A stretch of 64,000 nt of DNA from Nitrososphaerota archaeon (GTDB lineage Archaea; Thermoproteota; Nitrososphaeria_A; Caldarchaeales; Calditenuaceae). Shown in pieces: positions 35,325 to 43,774 of this stretch. Below the pieces are notes generated by a model. That model saw nothing but the letters and a program-made list of their open reading frames with translations, ran no database searches and had not been told where the DNA came from. Numbering within the stretch: position 1 is the first letter of the stretch; every line of letters begins with the position of its first letter. The translations under genes were made by a program, and so were the position numbers. The DNA lies in assembly GCA_009889515.1 (NCBI GenBank), contig WUQR01000139.1, forward strand, positions 682,001 through 746,000, in the 5' to 3' direction.

Positions 35325-37226
35325 TTATAGGATGCCCGCAAGCCCCACTAAGAGAAGAAGTAGCAAGATTACTAGGCCTATAGCTACGCCGCTAATGTTG
35401 AGGTTGCTGCTCCCCGTCTGTATGTATCGGATCACGTCTACTATCTTCTGGAACCCCCTTGCCGCTGCATAGTTTATGCCATCTATCACCTTCTCCTCCA
35501 ACCCCCTTCTTATCAGTGCTGATAGCCTTGTAAACCCGTCCACAAAGACCATCTTGTACGCCGCGTCAATGTAGTATCTGTTCACTAGGAGCGAGTGGAT
35601 TGCAGACATGAGGGGGGCTTGGCGTACAGCCTCTGGACTCCATGCCCGCCTAATATAGAATAGATAGGCAATGGTGAAGCCGGTAACGACGATTCCCGCC
35701 GAGATGGCGTACGTTGCTGGGGGTATTTTGATTTCCTCGTGGATTCCTATAAAGTCGTGTAGAACTTCTTCGAATGGTGGTAAACCCGTCAGGGTGAGCG
35801 CCGCAAGGATTACCAATGGTGTTGTCATGGTTTTATACGACTCGGCGTGGCCGTGCTCCCCTCCATGATGCCTCATCTCCCCTAGGAAAACCTTGGCCAG
35901 CCAACGGAAGCTATAGATCACCGTTAGGATTGAAGCCGAGGCCACAAACAGGAGTGGGATCCAAGCACCACTCTCCAAGAGCGCTCCCAACACAATGTCC
36001 TTGCTGAAAAAGCCGTTGAAGGGTGGAATTCCTGAAAGAGCTAAAACGCCAACCGTAGCAGTGTAGAATGTAATGGGCATAACCCTTCTCAATCCGCCCA
36101 TCTCATCGATGTTGTTCGTGCCAAGGTAGTGTATTACTACCCCCGATGCGAGGAAGAGTAGCGCCTTGAATATCGAGTGGCTGACCAGGTGGAAAACACC
36201 TCCGAACCATCCCGCAGCAGTCCCGACCCCAAGTGCGGTGAACATGAGGGCCAGCTGGCTGATCGTCGAGTAGGCGATAACGCGCTTAATATCGTTGGTG
36301 ACGAGTCCCATGCTCGCTGCGAAGAGAGCTGTGAAACCTCCTATCGTCGCTATCATAGTATACCAGCTTGAGAGCTGTGCGGGGGTGAAATGCTCGAAGG
36401 GAACCATTGTGAAGCTGTATCTGGCCACCAAGTAGACACCCGCCTTCACCATAGTGGCTGCATGTATTAGAGCGGAGACGGGTGTGGGGCCCTCCATGGC
36501 GTCTGGAAGCCATACGTGGAGTGGGAACTGGGCAGACTTCCCCATGGCCCCCCCGAAGGCGAGTAGGAGGATCAGCGTCAAGAGTCCCATGTCAAGATGT
36601 CCGGCCGCCGCCCTCTCCTCAATAGCCAGTCTTAGCTCGGTAAATTCCAACGTATTAAATACGGCAAATGTGATGAGAATGGAGGCGAAAAGAAGAACAT
36701 CACCAATCCTAGTAGTTATGAAGGCTTTGATAGCGGCCTCTCTAGCCTCCCTCCTGTGGACATAGTATCCGATCAGGGCATAGCTACAGATTCCAACAAT
36801 CTCCCAGCCAATATACATGCCAAGCAGGTTTGACGAGGTGACTAGAAGAACCATACCACCTATGAAGAGTGTCATGAAGAAGAAGTATCGGCCAACCCCC
36901 TCCTCATGGTTCATGTAGCCGATCGAGTAAAGCATGATGAGGGTCCCTATACCCGTGGCAATAAGTGCCATGACGACTGATAGCGGGTCAAGGAGAACCC
37001 CTAGTCGGACTGAGCCGCCCCCAGGTAGGCCTATCCATGCTATGTCAGTCTGGATACTCTTTCCTCCCCAGACGCGAGGGAGTAGTGTGATTGTTAGAAT
37101 AGCTGAGGTAGCTACCACAAGAACGGAGAAAACCTCCCCAGCCCTCCTCGATATCTTAACGAGGCCTGGGACAAGGAAGGCAGCTGTCATCGGTAACAAC
37201 CAGATTAGCCACGCCTCAAGCATCAT
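35325..37226 (-). CDS. nuoL: NADH-quinone oxidoreductase subunit L-like antiporter (complex I NuoL)
   Basis: A 633-residue membrane protein with about 15-16 helices. The subunit-5 N-terminal block (LLDPLSVVMALIATGIGTLIMLYS; YIGWEIVGICSYALIGYY) and the proton channel block (KSAQFPLHVWLPDAMEGPTPVSALIHAATMV) are diagnostic, including the channel lysine and histidines. The C-terminal part contains the long lateral region and a final helix (GVAIGLVILLLLLLVGLAGIL). No other complex I genes lie nearby, so this is an isolated copy. A stand-alone Mrp-type antiporter role is the main alternative. ATGs at 37226 and 37223 are both possible. Confidence 0.88.
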   Translation of the reverse strand: MMLEAWLIWLLPMTAAFLVPGLVKISRRAGEVFSVLVVATSAILTITLLPRVWGGKSIQTDIAWIGLPGGGSVRLGVLLDPLSVVMALIATGIGTLIMLYSIGYMNHEEGVGRYFFFMTLFIGGMVLLVTSSNLLGMYIGWEIVGICSYALIGYYVHRREAREAAIKAFITTRIGDVLLFASILITFAVFNTLEFTELRLAIEERAAAGHLDMGLLTLILLLAFGGAMGKSAQFPLHVWLPDAMEGPTPVSALIHAATMVKAGVYLVARYSFTMVPFEHFTPAQLSSWYTMIATIGGFTALFAASMGLVTNDIKRVIAYSTISQLALMFTALGVGTAAGWFGGVFHLVSHSIFKALLFLASGVVIHYLGTNNIDEMGGLRRVMPITFYTATVGVLALSGIPPFNGFFSKDIVLGALLESGAWIPLLFVASASILTVIYSFRWLAKVFLGEMRHHGGEHGHAESYKTMTTPLVILAALTLTGLPPFEEVLHDFIGIHEEIKIPPATYAISAGIVVTGFTIAYLFYIRRAWSPEAVRQAPLMSAIHSLLVNRYYIDAAYKMVFVDGFTRLSALIRRGLEEKVIDGINYAAARGFQKIVDVIRYIQTGSSNLNISGVAIGLVILLLLLLVGLAGIL

Positions 37227-37245
37227 TAGAGAACACGAAATGTCA

Positions 37246-37255
37246 GTATTTTAAC
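37246..37255 (-). promoter_or_regulatory. TATA box of nuoL
   Basis: Reverse strand GTTAAAATAC centred 24-27 bp before the tandem ATGs at 37226 and 37223, so nuoL need not be read through from sco1. Confidence 0.5.
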
Positions 37256-37283
37256 CCGCTTATTCTGGCCTATCGAGTCGCGG

Positions 37284-37898
37284 CTAAGACCGGTGGATCT
37301 CTTCAAGGACCTGCCTGAAAGCCTCCGTATCCATCTCCGGGGTTAGGATATATCGAAGCACGTGGTTGCGGTCCGCCACATATATGACTGCGCTATGGCT
37401 GATGTAGTATGTGTCGCCACTCTTAGCAGCCGACCCATAGTCATCGGGGTTGGCAGCTCCATAAGCCCTCCATACCCTACCCAACTCCTCCAGATCACCT
37501 GTAAGGGCTATCGTCCCGGGATAGTATTGTGAGACCCACTTGGCTAGGATGGAGGGGGTGTCGCGCACCGGATCCACGGTTATGAAAATGACCGCGAAGT
37601 CCCCCCTCTCGGGGCCTAGAGCTTTTAGCGACGCCGCGATTTTTCTCATGGCTAGGGGGCAGACGTCGGGGCAGCTTGTGTATCCGAAGAAGAGGATAAC
37701 TGGTCTTCCCGCAACTTTTTGTAGGCTGAAGCTCTGATTGTCTTGGCTAACTAGTGAGAAATCTGGTAGTGGTTTACCGCTTACAACAACACCTGTCTGC
37801 GGCTCTGTTGGTGATCTGAATGATGACAATGCGGTATAAAACATAAAAGCGGAGGTTAAGAAGAGTATTATTGTTGCGTAGAAGTATTTTCTGGTCAT
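37284..37898 (-). CDS. sco1: SCO1/SenC-type copper chaperone
   Basis: A 204-residue membrane-anchored thioredoxin-fold protein. An N-terminal helix (residues 5-24) anchors it outside the membrane; the copper ligands C76 and C80 (GYTSCPDVCPLAM) and H168 (YYISHSAV) are all present. SCO proteins load or reduce copper sites of oxidases and related enzymes. Its ATG overlaps the stop of the upstream copper protein by 4 bp, which points to that protein as its client. Confidence 0.93.
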   Translation of the reverse strand: MTRKYFYATIILFLTSAFMFYTALSSFRSPTEPQTGVVVSGKPLPDFSLVSQDNQSFSLQKVAGRPVILFFGYTSCPDVCPLAMRKIAASLKALGPERGDFAVIFITVDPVRDTPSILAKWVSQYYPGTIALTGDLEELGRVWRAYGAANPDDYGSAAKSGDTYYISHSAVIYVADRNHVLRYILTPEMDTEAFRQVLEEIHRS

Positions 37899-39379
37899 TT
37901 GGTCTCTTGTCTTGTCCGGCTCCTCCGGCCGAGGTCAATCGCCATAATGATAATCCCTATTCCTATAATAAATGCGAGGATGGATGTCAGGTCTATCGTC
38001 GGACCAACTCCGCCTAACGCCGCTGCCTTGTAGACAATTATCTCGCCCTTCATGTAGGGGTGTATTCCGCAGATATAGCTGTAGGTACCCTCTTTCGTGG
38101 GTGTGAAAGCAAACTTCTCAGCATTCTTAAGTATCTCTGAAGTGAAAGTCTCGGGTCCTGAGACAGTCGCCACGTTGTGTTGGCCAGTAACCTCGCCTGA
38201 GCCTATGCTCAAGACATCCTCATTCACCCAGACAATCTTTGAGCCTGTAGGAACTCGCGCAACCTTGGGGTAGAAACTGTTACCCACTATCCGCACCACA
38301 ACTGTGTCGCCGGGATAGAAGGTGGTGGGTGCTTCACGCTCCTCGGGGGTTGGCTCGAAGGGGGCTATTACCCTCTTTGCGGATTGGATTTGTGGAGGCG
38401 GTAACGGGCCGTTCGGCAAAACCATACTAACCCTCTCGTTGCCCACCTTCGAGGAAAGGAAGCCCGCCGCTCCTTTAAGCGTCTGTGTTCCAAAGGCATG
38501 TGTCACTAGCAGGAAGTTCCCTTCAGAGGGCACTCTCCACTCTATGACATAGGAGTCTGTTGGCCCTACTGTGACTGTCTGCAGCCCCTCCTCAACATTG
38601 TTTGGGTTTCCGCCGTGGTACACGTATTCCCAGATCCCACCCACGGCGTGGAAACTGGACACTAGGTTCGGTCCTACGTTCAAGAAGTAGAATCTCACGT
38701 AGTCTCCGGGTCGCGCCTTGATCGGCTCAGTCAAATATCTGAACATTCTCCCGTTGAACATTACGTATACTGGGCTACCATCGGTGAAGTCCTTACCATT
38801 AGCGTAGACCTCGTGTTGGACTAGAAAGACCTTTATGTCTGGCTCTTTTCCTAACTGCTCCTCCAACTTGTACTTCACCTTCTTAGGTTCAACGACAATC
38901 ATTCCATACATCCCCGCTAGTGTGTGGGTTAGGATTCCATGGCCACCCGGCGCGCAGTGGTACATGTATACGCCGGGGAAGTCTGCCTTGAAGACTAGCT
39001 TACGCGACTCACCTGGCGGGATGCTGCCGACGAAGAGGGATGTCTGAGTATTTGCAGCGTGAATGGAGGCGCCATGCGTATACTTGCCCTCATTCTTCAC
39101 GGTTATCTCGACAACATCACCCTCCTCCACCAAGATCAGCGGCCCTGGGACAGTGCCGTTGAAGGTCCAAGCCTTGAAGACTACACCATCATCTATCAGG
39201 ACATCATTTTCAGACGTGATTAGGAGGAATCGCTTATTGGGTGTGGCACCCGGTGGCGGATTCCCCGGAACATCTGCGTAAACAATTTGCTGCTGGGCAT
39301 AGGCTGCAACGGTCAGAATGGCAGTGCAGAAGAAGATGGCGACGCAGACGCTGTAGATTCTAGTCTTGGGACTTCTCAT
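37895..39379 (-). CDS. NirK-like multicopper protein with extra C-terminal cupredoxin domain and membrane anchor
   Basis: A 494-residue protein from ATG 39379 with a signal peptide (residues 1-28, ending VAAYAQ); an upstream extension to 39478 is unlikely. Domains 1 and 2 match copper nitrite reductase: type 1 ligands H102, C142, H152 and M157, type 2 ligands H107, H141 and a later THAFGTQTLKGAAG His, and the catalytic-type His in SSFHAVGG. The aspartate between the two first His ligands of NirK is replaced by S105 (THGASIH). A third cupredoxin (about 380-465; GQHNVATV, CGIHPYM) and a final helix (ILAFIIGIGIIIMAIDLG) follow. It could be a tethered nitrite reductase or another multicopper oxidase. 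First gene of an operon with sco1. Confidence 0.85.
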   Translation of the reverse strand: MRSPKTRIYSVCVAIFFCTAILTVAAYAQQQIVYADVPGNPPPGATPNKRFLLITSENDVLIDDGVVFKAWTFNGTVPGPLILVEEGDVVEITVKNEGKYTHGASIHAANTQTSLFVGSIPPGESRKLVFKADFPGVYMYHCAPGGHGILTHTLAGMYGMIVVEPKKVKYKLEEQLGKEPDIKVFLVQHEVYANGKDFTDGSPVYVMFNGRMFRYLTEPIKARPGDYVRFYFLNVGPNLVSSFHAVGGIWEYVYHGGNPNNVEEGLQTVTVGPTDSYVIEWRVPSEGNFLLVTHAFGTQTLKGAAGFLSSKVGNERVSMVLPNGPLPPPQIQSAKRVIAPFEPTPEEREAPTTFYPGDTVVVRIVGNSFYPKVARVPTGSKIVWVNEDVLSIGSGEVTGQHNVATVSGPETFTSEILKNAEKFAFTPTKEGTYSYICGIHPYMKGEIIVYKAAALGGVGPTIDLTSILAFIIGIGIIIMAIDLGRRSRTRQETK

Positions 39380-39415
39380 CAAACAATAGTATAGCCGGGA
39401 CAGCCTTAACCACGA

Positions 39416-39475
39416 TATGCAACACTGATTCCCTTTATCACCGATTTTCTGCATATTTTTGCATACTTTTGCATA
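39416..39475. promoter_or_regulatory. Operator-like TGCATA repeats in the divergent spacer
   Basis: TGCATA occurs at 39450-39455, 39460-39465 and 39470-39475, exactly 10 bp apart and so on one DNA face, separated by T-rich tetramers. An inverted copy (TATGCA) lies at 39416-39421. The cluster sits between the copper operon and its divergent regulator gene, as expected for a binding site controlling one or both. Confidence 0.6.
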
Positions 39476-39523
39476 CAATTTAATAGAGCGAGCGGGTCAA
39501 AAATCGTCGATTAGAGGGAGGAA

Positions 39524-39531
39524 TTAAATAT
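39524..39531 (+). promoter_or_regulatory. TATA box of the Cys-rich regulator gene
   Basis: TTAAATAT centred 27 bp before the ATG at 39555, implying a leaderless transcript. Confidence 0.55.
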
Positions 39532-39554
39532 TCCACCCCTTATATAGGGTCCAG

Positions 39555-40208
39555 ATGACCGGTTACCCCTTTCGGACCTTGATCCTAGTCCGTAATACCG
39601 ACTGTAAAGTTTGCCGCCTTCTCGAGACGGGGTCGATTGAGGGGGTTTTTAAGCATCTGAGATGTGGTGAGACCTGCTCCACCCATCTTATCCAGCTAAC
39701 CCGGAGCGACGGGGGTGTGAAGGGACGGAATCTTAAGGTCCCCGGCTCTTCTGTATATCGCCTCTCGAGCGGCCTCCTGCTTATCGAGTCACCCAGCTGC
39801 ACGGCCTGTAAAGTAATCTCCAAGACACCCTGCATACCGAGGCAGGCCATTTACATACCGAAGACTGGGATAATCTTTAACCTGATAACGCCTAGCCCAC
39901 GCGTTTCTAAAAGGATTTTGCAGAGTCTGGCCGCGGCCGGGAAAGATGTTGAAGTGGTGGAGGAGTCTAACCTCATTCTTCCGAGAGATCTTACACGAAA
40001 GCAGTATCTCGTGCTTGTCACAGCTATGAAGATGGGCTACTTCAACAGCCCGCGTGAGTGTACTCTCTCGGAAGTTGCATCTGAACTCGGTCTCTCAAAG
40101 TCCACAGTATACAGATACTTGAAGGCAGCCCTCAAGAAACTGGCACTAGAGGCACTGCTCCAGTATGAGACTATCCGTGAACGTGGTAGAGCATCATTAA
40201 TATATTGA
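39555..40208 (+). CDS. Cys-rich HTH_10 (bacterio-opsin activator-type) transcription regulator
   Basis: A 217-residue protein. Residues 155-205 are an HTH_10 domain (LTRKQYLVLVTAMKMGYFNSPRECTLSEVASELGLSKSTVYRYLKAA in parts). The N-terminal sensor region has seven cysteines, C17/C20, C37/C41, C82/C85 and C93, arranged as CxxC, CxxxC and CxxC pairs, which suggests metal or redox sensing. It is divergent from the NirK-like/sco1 operon across a spacer with phased repeats, so it probably regulates copper or nitrogen-oxide genes. The ligand is inferred only. Confidence 0.82.
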   Translation: MTGYPFRTLILVRNTDCKVCRLLETGSIEGVFKHLRCGETCSTHLIQLTRSDGGVKGRNLKVPGSSVYRLSSGLLLIESPSCTACKVISKTPCIPRQAIYIPKTGIIFNLITPSPRVSKRILQSLAAAGKDVEVVEESNLILPRDLTRKQYLVLVTAMKMGYFNSPRECTLSEVASELGLSKSTVYRYLKAALKKLALEALLQYETIRERGRASLIY

Positions 40209-40230
40209 AGCCCGACAATTTCCCAATGTC

Positions 40231-40899
40231 ATGATAATACTGCAGGTAAGCGATATTCACGGGTCTAGTAGAGGTGCGGCAATGGTGGGGAGGAAGGCAA
40301 AGCAAGTGGGGGCTGACGCTGTTCTTGCTGTAGGCGACATCACTAACTTCGGCTCAGTAGAAGAGGCTGAAAAGATCTTATCAGCGATCGCGGAAGACGC
40401 GGGCGCGCCTGTCCTCTTTGTGCCTGGCAACTGCGACCCCCCACAGTTGATCACCCACAGCCCTAGATCCCAAAACCTCTTCAACATACACGCCAAGAAA
40501 ACCCAGCTTTCAGGCTACACATTCGTGGGGGTTGGTGGTAGTAAAACTACACCACACCGAGGTACGTGGATTGAGTTCAGTGAGGATGAGCTTGAGGAAC
40601 TATTGAGGGGGTTGGTGGGTGAGGGGTTGACTGACTGGGTTCTCGTCTCACATAACCCTCCGACAGGTGTTGAGGTCTCAAGGGCAGGGTCAGGCGTGGA
40701 CTTGGGGAGCGCGTCCATTAGAAGGTTCATTGAGCGTTATAAGCCGATCGTCGTATGCTGCGGACATGTCCACGAGGCGAGGGGGATATCATATCTGGGT
40801 GAAATACCCGTCGTAAATGCCGGCCCAGCCAAAGAGGGATACTGCGCCCTCGTAGAGCTACATGAAAGACACGCCCACGTTCATTTAGACACGCTCTAG
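40231..40899 (+). CDS. Calcineurin-like metallophosphoesterase
   Basis: A 222-residue hydrolase with the full motif series: DIHGSSRGA, GDITNFG, GNCDPP, VSHNPPTG and GHVHEA. It is a stand-alone YfcE/Icc-like domain; the substrate (phosphodiester or phosphomonoester) cannot be told. It starts at ATG 40231, 22 bp after the regulator gene, so the two may be cotranscribed. It converges with the CbiX-like gene over 4 bp. Confidence 0.88.
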   Translation: MIILQVSDIHGSSRGAAMVGRKAKQVGADAVLAVGDITNFGSVEEAEKILSAIAEDAGAPVLFVPGNCDPPQLITHSPRSQNLFNIHAKKTQLSGYTFVGVGGSKTTPHRGTWIEFSEDELEELLRGLVGEGLTDWVLVSHNPPTGVEVSRAGSGVDLGSASIRRFIERYKPIVVCCGHVHEARGISYLGEIPVVNAGPAKEGYCALVELHERHAHVHLDTL

Positions 40900-41411
40900 G
40901 CAGACAGGTTTCTCGTCAAGGCCTTCTCAACTTGGCTTAGAAGGAATTGCGCGAAGTCTGTCGGGTCAATAGGCCAGACATAGATTATCGGCTTCTTACA
41001 GAATGTCTTGGCCTGCTCAATGGTGGAAGGTATTTCCTCCTCAGAGTGGTGTCCGCCCCGCGTCAACATGACAGTAGCCACAACTATTACGTCAACTTCC
41101 GATTCGCATGCCTCTCTGAGGGCCTCCAGCAGCGTAGGTCTACAGAATTCATTGAAGGCAACCCAAACTTGTTTGAATCTCTGCAACCTCTTCAGCTCTT
41201 CTGCTACCGCCACTAAGCCATAGAAGTAAGGGTCGTTCTCAGGCGTCCTCTGCCTATTGACTATCTCCTCCTCCAGACGTTGGAAAAGCTTATCCTCCTC
41301 TTCCGTTCGCCTCTTCTCTAACAGCTCGAAATACTTCCTAATAGTGTGTCGGGGGAGGTCTCTCGGCGGCTCGCCATGCCCCACTAGGATTAGCCCAACG
41401 CGGGGGACCAT
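40896..41411 (-). CDS. CbiX-like protein (sirohydrochlorin cobaltochelatase family)
   Basis: A 171-residue protein from ATG 41411 (a TTG at 41423 is also open). The N-terminal LILVGHGEP carries the histidine seen in chelatases, and TRGGHHSEEEIPSTIEQA resembles the second metal-site region. Archaeal short CbiX enzymes insert cobalt or nickel into sirohydrochlorin, but the long charged insert (RRTEEEDKLFQRLEEEIV) is unlike minimal CbiX. The chelatase call is therefore tentative. It follows top6B by 39 bp. Confidence 0.65.
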   Translation of the reverse strand: MVPRVGLILVGHGEPPRDLPRHTIRKYFELLEKRRTEEEDKLFQRLEEEIVNRQRTPENDPYFYGLVAVAEELKRLQRFKQVWVAFNEFCRPTLLEALREACESEVDVIVVATVMLTRGGHHSEEEIPSTIEQAKTFCKKPIIYVWPIDPTDFAQFLLSQVEKALTRNLSA

Positions 41412-41450
41412 GTCTAGACCCAAGCCAACACCTTCAACGAGTCCTACTAC

Positions 41451-43037
41451 CTAGCTTGGAGTAGACTCGTATAGCTGCTCTGCCTCTTCAGCCTCAAGCC
41501 TCGCAGCCTCCTTCAACATCTCGTCTGTCACTCCAATTTTCTTCAGAAGGTTCTTTATCTGAGGCGGCTCTTTATCTGCAAGCTCTGCAGAGAATTTCGC
41601 AATTTTGGGGAGGTATCTGGCGTAAATGTTCAGCCTCTTCTTCACAGCCTCCTTCTTCTCAAGTCTGCTTAGGTAGCCTCTAAGGAATCTGGCACACTCT
41701 CTTACCGCGAGTGTCAGTTCCCTCTCGATCTCAGGCCTGTCGGCTATCGCCTCCTTACCTACCGTCTTGTAGGGGACTTTGGGCGAGCATATACTAGTTA
41801 TAACCGCGAGCGGGGCCTGTTTAGGCACCTTGTAGGCAGCCCAGTCGATTTTCTCAGATATCACCTTCCATGAGACATCTGCCCTCTCATCGTAGAGGAG
41901 TGGGATCTTATTGGCGAAGCGGTACAGGTGTATATCTTCCGTGGGCGGTATTGTGCCACCCCATGCCACTGCCACCTCTACGATAAAAGGTATCCCCGAA
42001 TAGCTCGATGGTGGTCTCTGGACAATGTGGTAGAACTCGGGCTTAAACAGGGACTTTACACCAGCCTCAAGGAAAGACACTCCCACTGGAGATAGGGAGG
42101 ACGTGTCAGGGGCCCTAAAGCCCTGATAGTTCCTCATCACGTTAACGAGCTGGGCAACCTGTTCATGCGTCAGATCCCGAGGTCTCGTATGAGGGTCTAC
42201 GCCCGCAAGCTTCAGGACATCCATCGCGGTTTTCTCACCAACCCTCTGGAACTCCTCAACAAGCATCCTCAACACGCTCCTAGCCTTAGTCTCGGCCGCA
42301 ATCCTGCTCACCGTCTCCGCGTCCACCCCCTGTGGATGTGGCTTAGCCTCCTTAGGCGGCTCTGGAACCTGTTCGGTGACGCGCCTAAAGAAGTAGAAGC
42401 GACCCTTAGGGTCTATGAAGGAGATGTTAGCGTGTGGATTAATGAGAGAAGTCATCTTTAGATACTCTACTATCTTGGGTTTACTCGTACTATAGTCCGC
42501 CTCCAGTGTGAAGTCTACAATAGTTCCATGCCAGCCATCATTGTTCTCGATGACTTTTTTATCGATTATACGGGGCTCGTTGGAAACGATGTCAATCATT
42601 AATTGGTACTCGTATATCTTCCCCTTCCCCCGGCTCGAGATTATCTTGAAGGGCCTGTTAGTAGTTATCTGCCCGTATAGTAGAGCCATTGTCCCGCCAA
42701 CGCCGAATGTCCCCCTAGACTGCTTGAAGCCGTATTTACTTCCGTAGAGGATTGTGCCAAAGGCTTTGGGAATATTGTCTCCATCTACACCTATACCGTT
42801 GTCCCTGACAACCAGACGGTATATCTCGTTTCCACTCTCACCCTCGCCACCCTCTGAAGTTAGCTCGATCGAGATCTCGGGAAGTATTTTACCCACCTCA
42901 CATGCATCTAGGGAGTTCTCTACAAGCTCCCTGATGCTCATGTACAGAGATCTGGCCGGACTGCTGAACCCCGCTATGTCTCGGTTACGGTAGAAGAAGT
43001 CTGCCGGCGAGATCTGCTCAAACTTTACTTCAACCAT
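41451..43037 (-). CDS. top6B: DNA topoisomerase VI subunit B
   Basis: A 528-residue ATPase subunit of the type IIB topoisomerase that relaxes and decatenates DNA. The GHKL fold shows RELVENSLDA (about 37-45), DNGIGV (79-84) and SRGTFGVGGTMALLYG (108-123); the H2TH region and the transducer domain follow, with the switch lysine segment in PKQAPLAVI. The catalytic A subunit, usually next to it, is not in this window. Confidence 0.95.
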   Translation of the reverse strand: MVEVKFEQISPADFFYRNRDIAGFSSPARSLYMSIRELVENSLDACEVGKILPEISIELTSEGGEGESGNEIYRLVVRDNGIGVDGDNIPKAFGTILYGSKYGFKQSRGTFGVGGTMALLYGQITTNRPFKIISSRGKGKIYEYQLMIDIVSNEPRIIDKKVIENNDGWHGTIVDFTLEADYSTSKPKIVEYLKMTSLINPHANISFIDPKGRFYFFRRVTEQVPEPPKEAKPHPQGVDAETVSRIAAETKARSVLRMLVEEFQRVGEKTAMDVLKLAGVDPHTRPRDLTHEQVAQLVNVMRNYQGFRAPDTSSLSPVGVSFLEAGVKSLFKPEFYHIVQRPPSSYSGIPFIVEVAVAWGGTIPPTEDIHLYRFANKIPLLYDERADVSWKVISEKIDWAAYKVPKQAPLAVITSICSPKVPYKTVGKEAIADRPEIERELTLAVRECARFLRGYLSRLEKKEAVKKRLNIYARYLPKIAKFSAELADKEPPQIKNLLKKIGVTDEMLKEAARLEAEEAEQLYESTPS

Positions 43038-43147
43038 CTAACAATATTTTCTCCGACCTCCTAATAGATTCATGCCCATCGGGAAGCGGCGAAAATACCC
43101 TTTGAGCCAATAGGGCTGGTTCTGCCGTTTAGTGGGGCATAGACCGC

Positions 43148-43714
43148 TCAGTAGAACCGTGTGAACTTCCTCTTCTGGGCGTACCCATCTAGGAACTTGT
43201 ATACCGAGCTGTGGGGTGCGCCGTTGATCAGCATCTCGACCGCCTCCTTAGCAGCCTCCACATCCCTCGTACTCCCTATGATGGCTACAGTGTCTTGACC
43301 AACCGAGACGTAGACATGCGCCGTCTCTTCAATTATTCTTCGAGTCTTCCCTCCGGAGCCTATTATCCGAGCCTTAATTCTTGTCATGTCTTCCTTATCT
43401 TTGCCCGTGTAGGTCGTTAAATCAATGACTGATAGGACCATGTCGTCCTGTGCCAGAGCCATCGCTCGGTCAGGGCTGAAGCCGAAGCCGATGGCCTCAA
43501 CAATGTCTCTCGCCTTGAAGAGGTTTACCGGGTCCCAATTCCTGCCGGCCTCGGGCTTCGGTGCTATCTCAACTATGCCCTCCCTAGAGTCTATTTTGAG
43601 CGACACGCCCAGCCTCTCCTCGATCTCTTTCTTTACCCGTCCTCCAGTCCCAACTAATACTGCGACCCTCTCCAGCGGGATACGTGATATGAATCGTGTC
43701 TGAGGGCTTGACAA
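43148..43714 (-). CDS. KH-domain rRNA-processing protein (Dim2/Pno1-like)
   Basis: A 188-residue protein with two KH domains. The first has VLVGTGGRVKKEIEERLG (about 20-37) and the second RIIGSGGKTRRIIEETAH with the GxxG loop. The C-terminus KFLDGYAQKRKFTRFY is typical of archaeal Dim2/Pno1 homologues, which act in small-subunit maturation. It starts at TTG. It is often found beside aIF1A and topoisomerase VI genes in archaea; here aIF1A is 6 kb away. Confidence 0.88.
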   Translation of the reverse strand: MSSPQTRFISRIPLERVAVLVGTGGRVKKEIEERLGVSLKIDSREGIVEIAPKPEAGRNWDPVNLFKARDIVEAIGFGFSPDRAMALAQDDMVLSVIDLTTYTGKDKEDMTRIKARIIGSGGKTRRIIEETAHVYVSVGQDTVAIIGSTRDVEAAKEAVEMLINGAPHSSVYKFLDGYAQKRKFTRFY

Positions 43715-43774
43715 CTCCTATCCTGCCGTGTTGAACTCGTGTATTTGGTGCCTGATAGATTTATTCCCCCAGCT

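Noticed and set aside
39416-39475. CRISPR-like array
   Set aside because: Repeat units are 6 bp with 4-bp gaps and no spacers; an operator is the better reading.
39380-39478. N-terminal extension of the NirK-like protein
   Set aside because: It covers the phased TGCATA region and moves the signal peptide inside; the ATG at 39379 begins a good signal peptide.
40896-41411. Confident CbiX assignment
   Set aside because: The chelatase-type histidines are plausible, but the charged insert and lack of cobalamin genes nearby prevent a firm call; kept as tentative.
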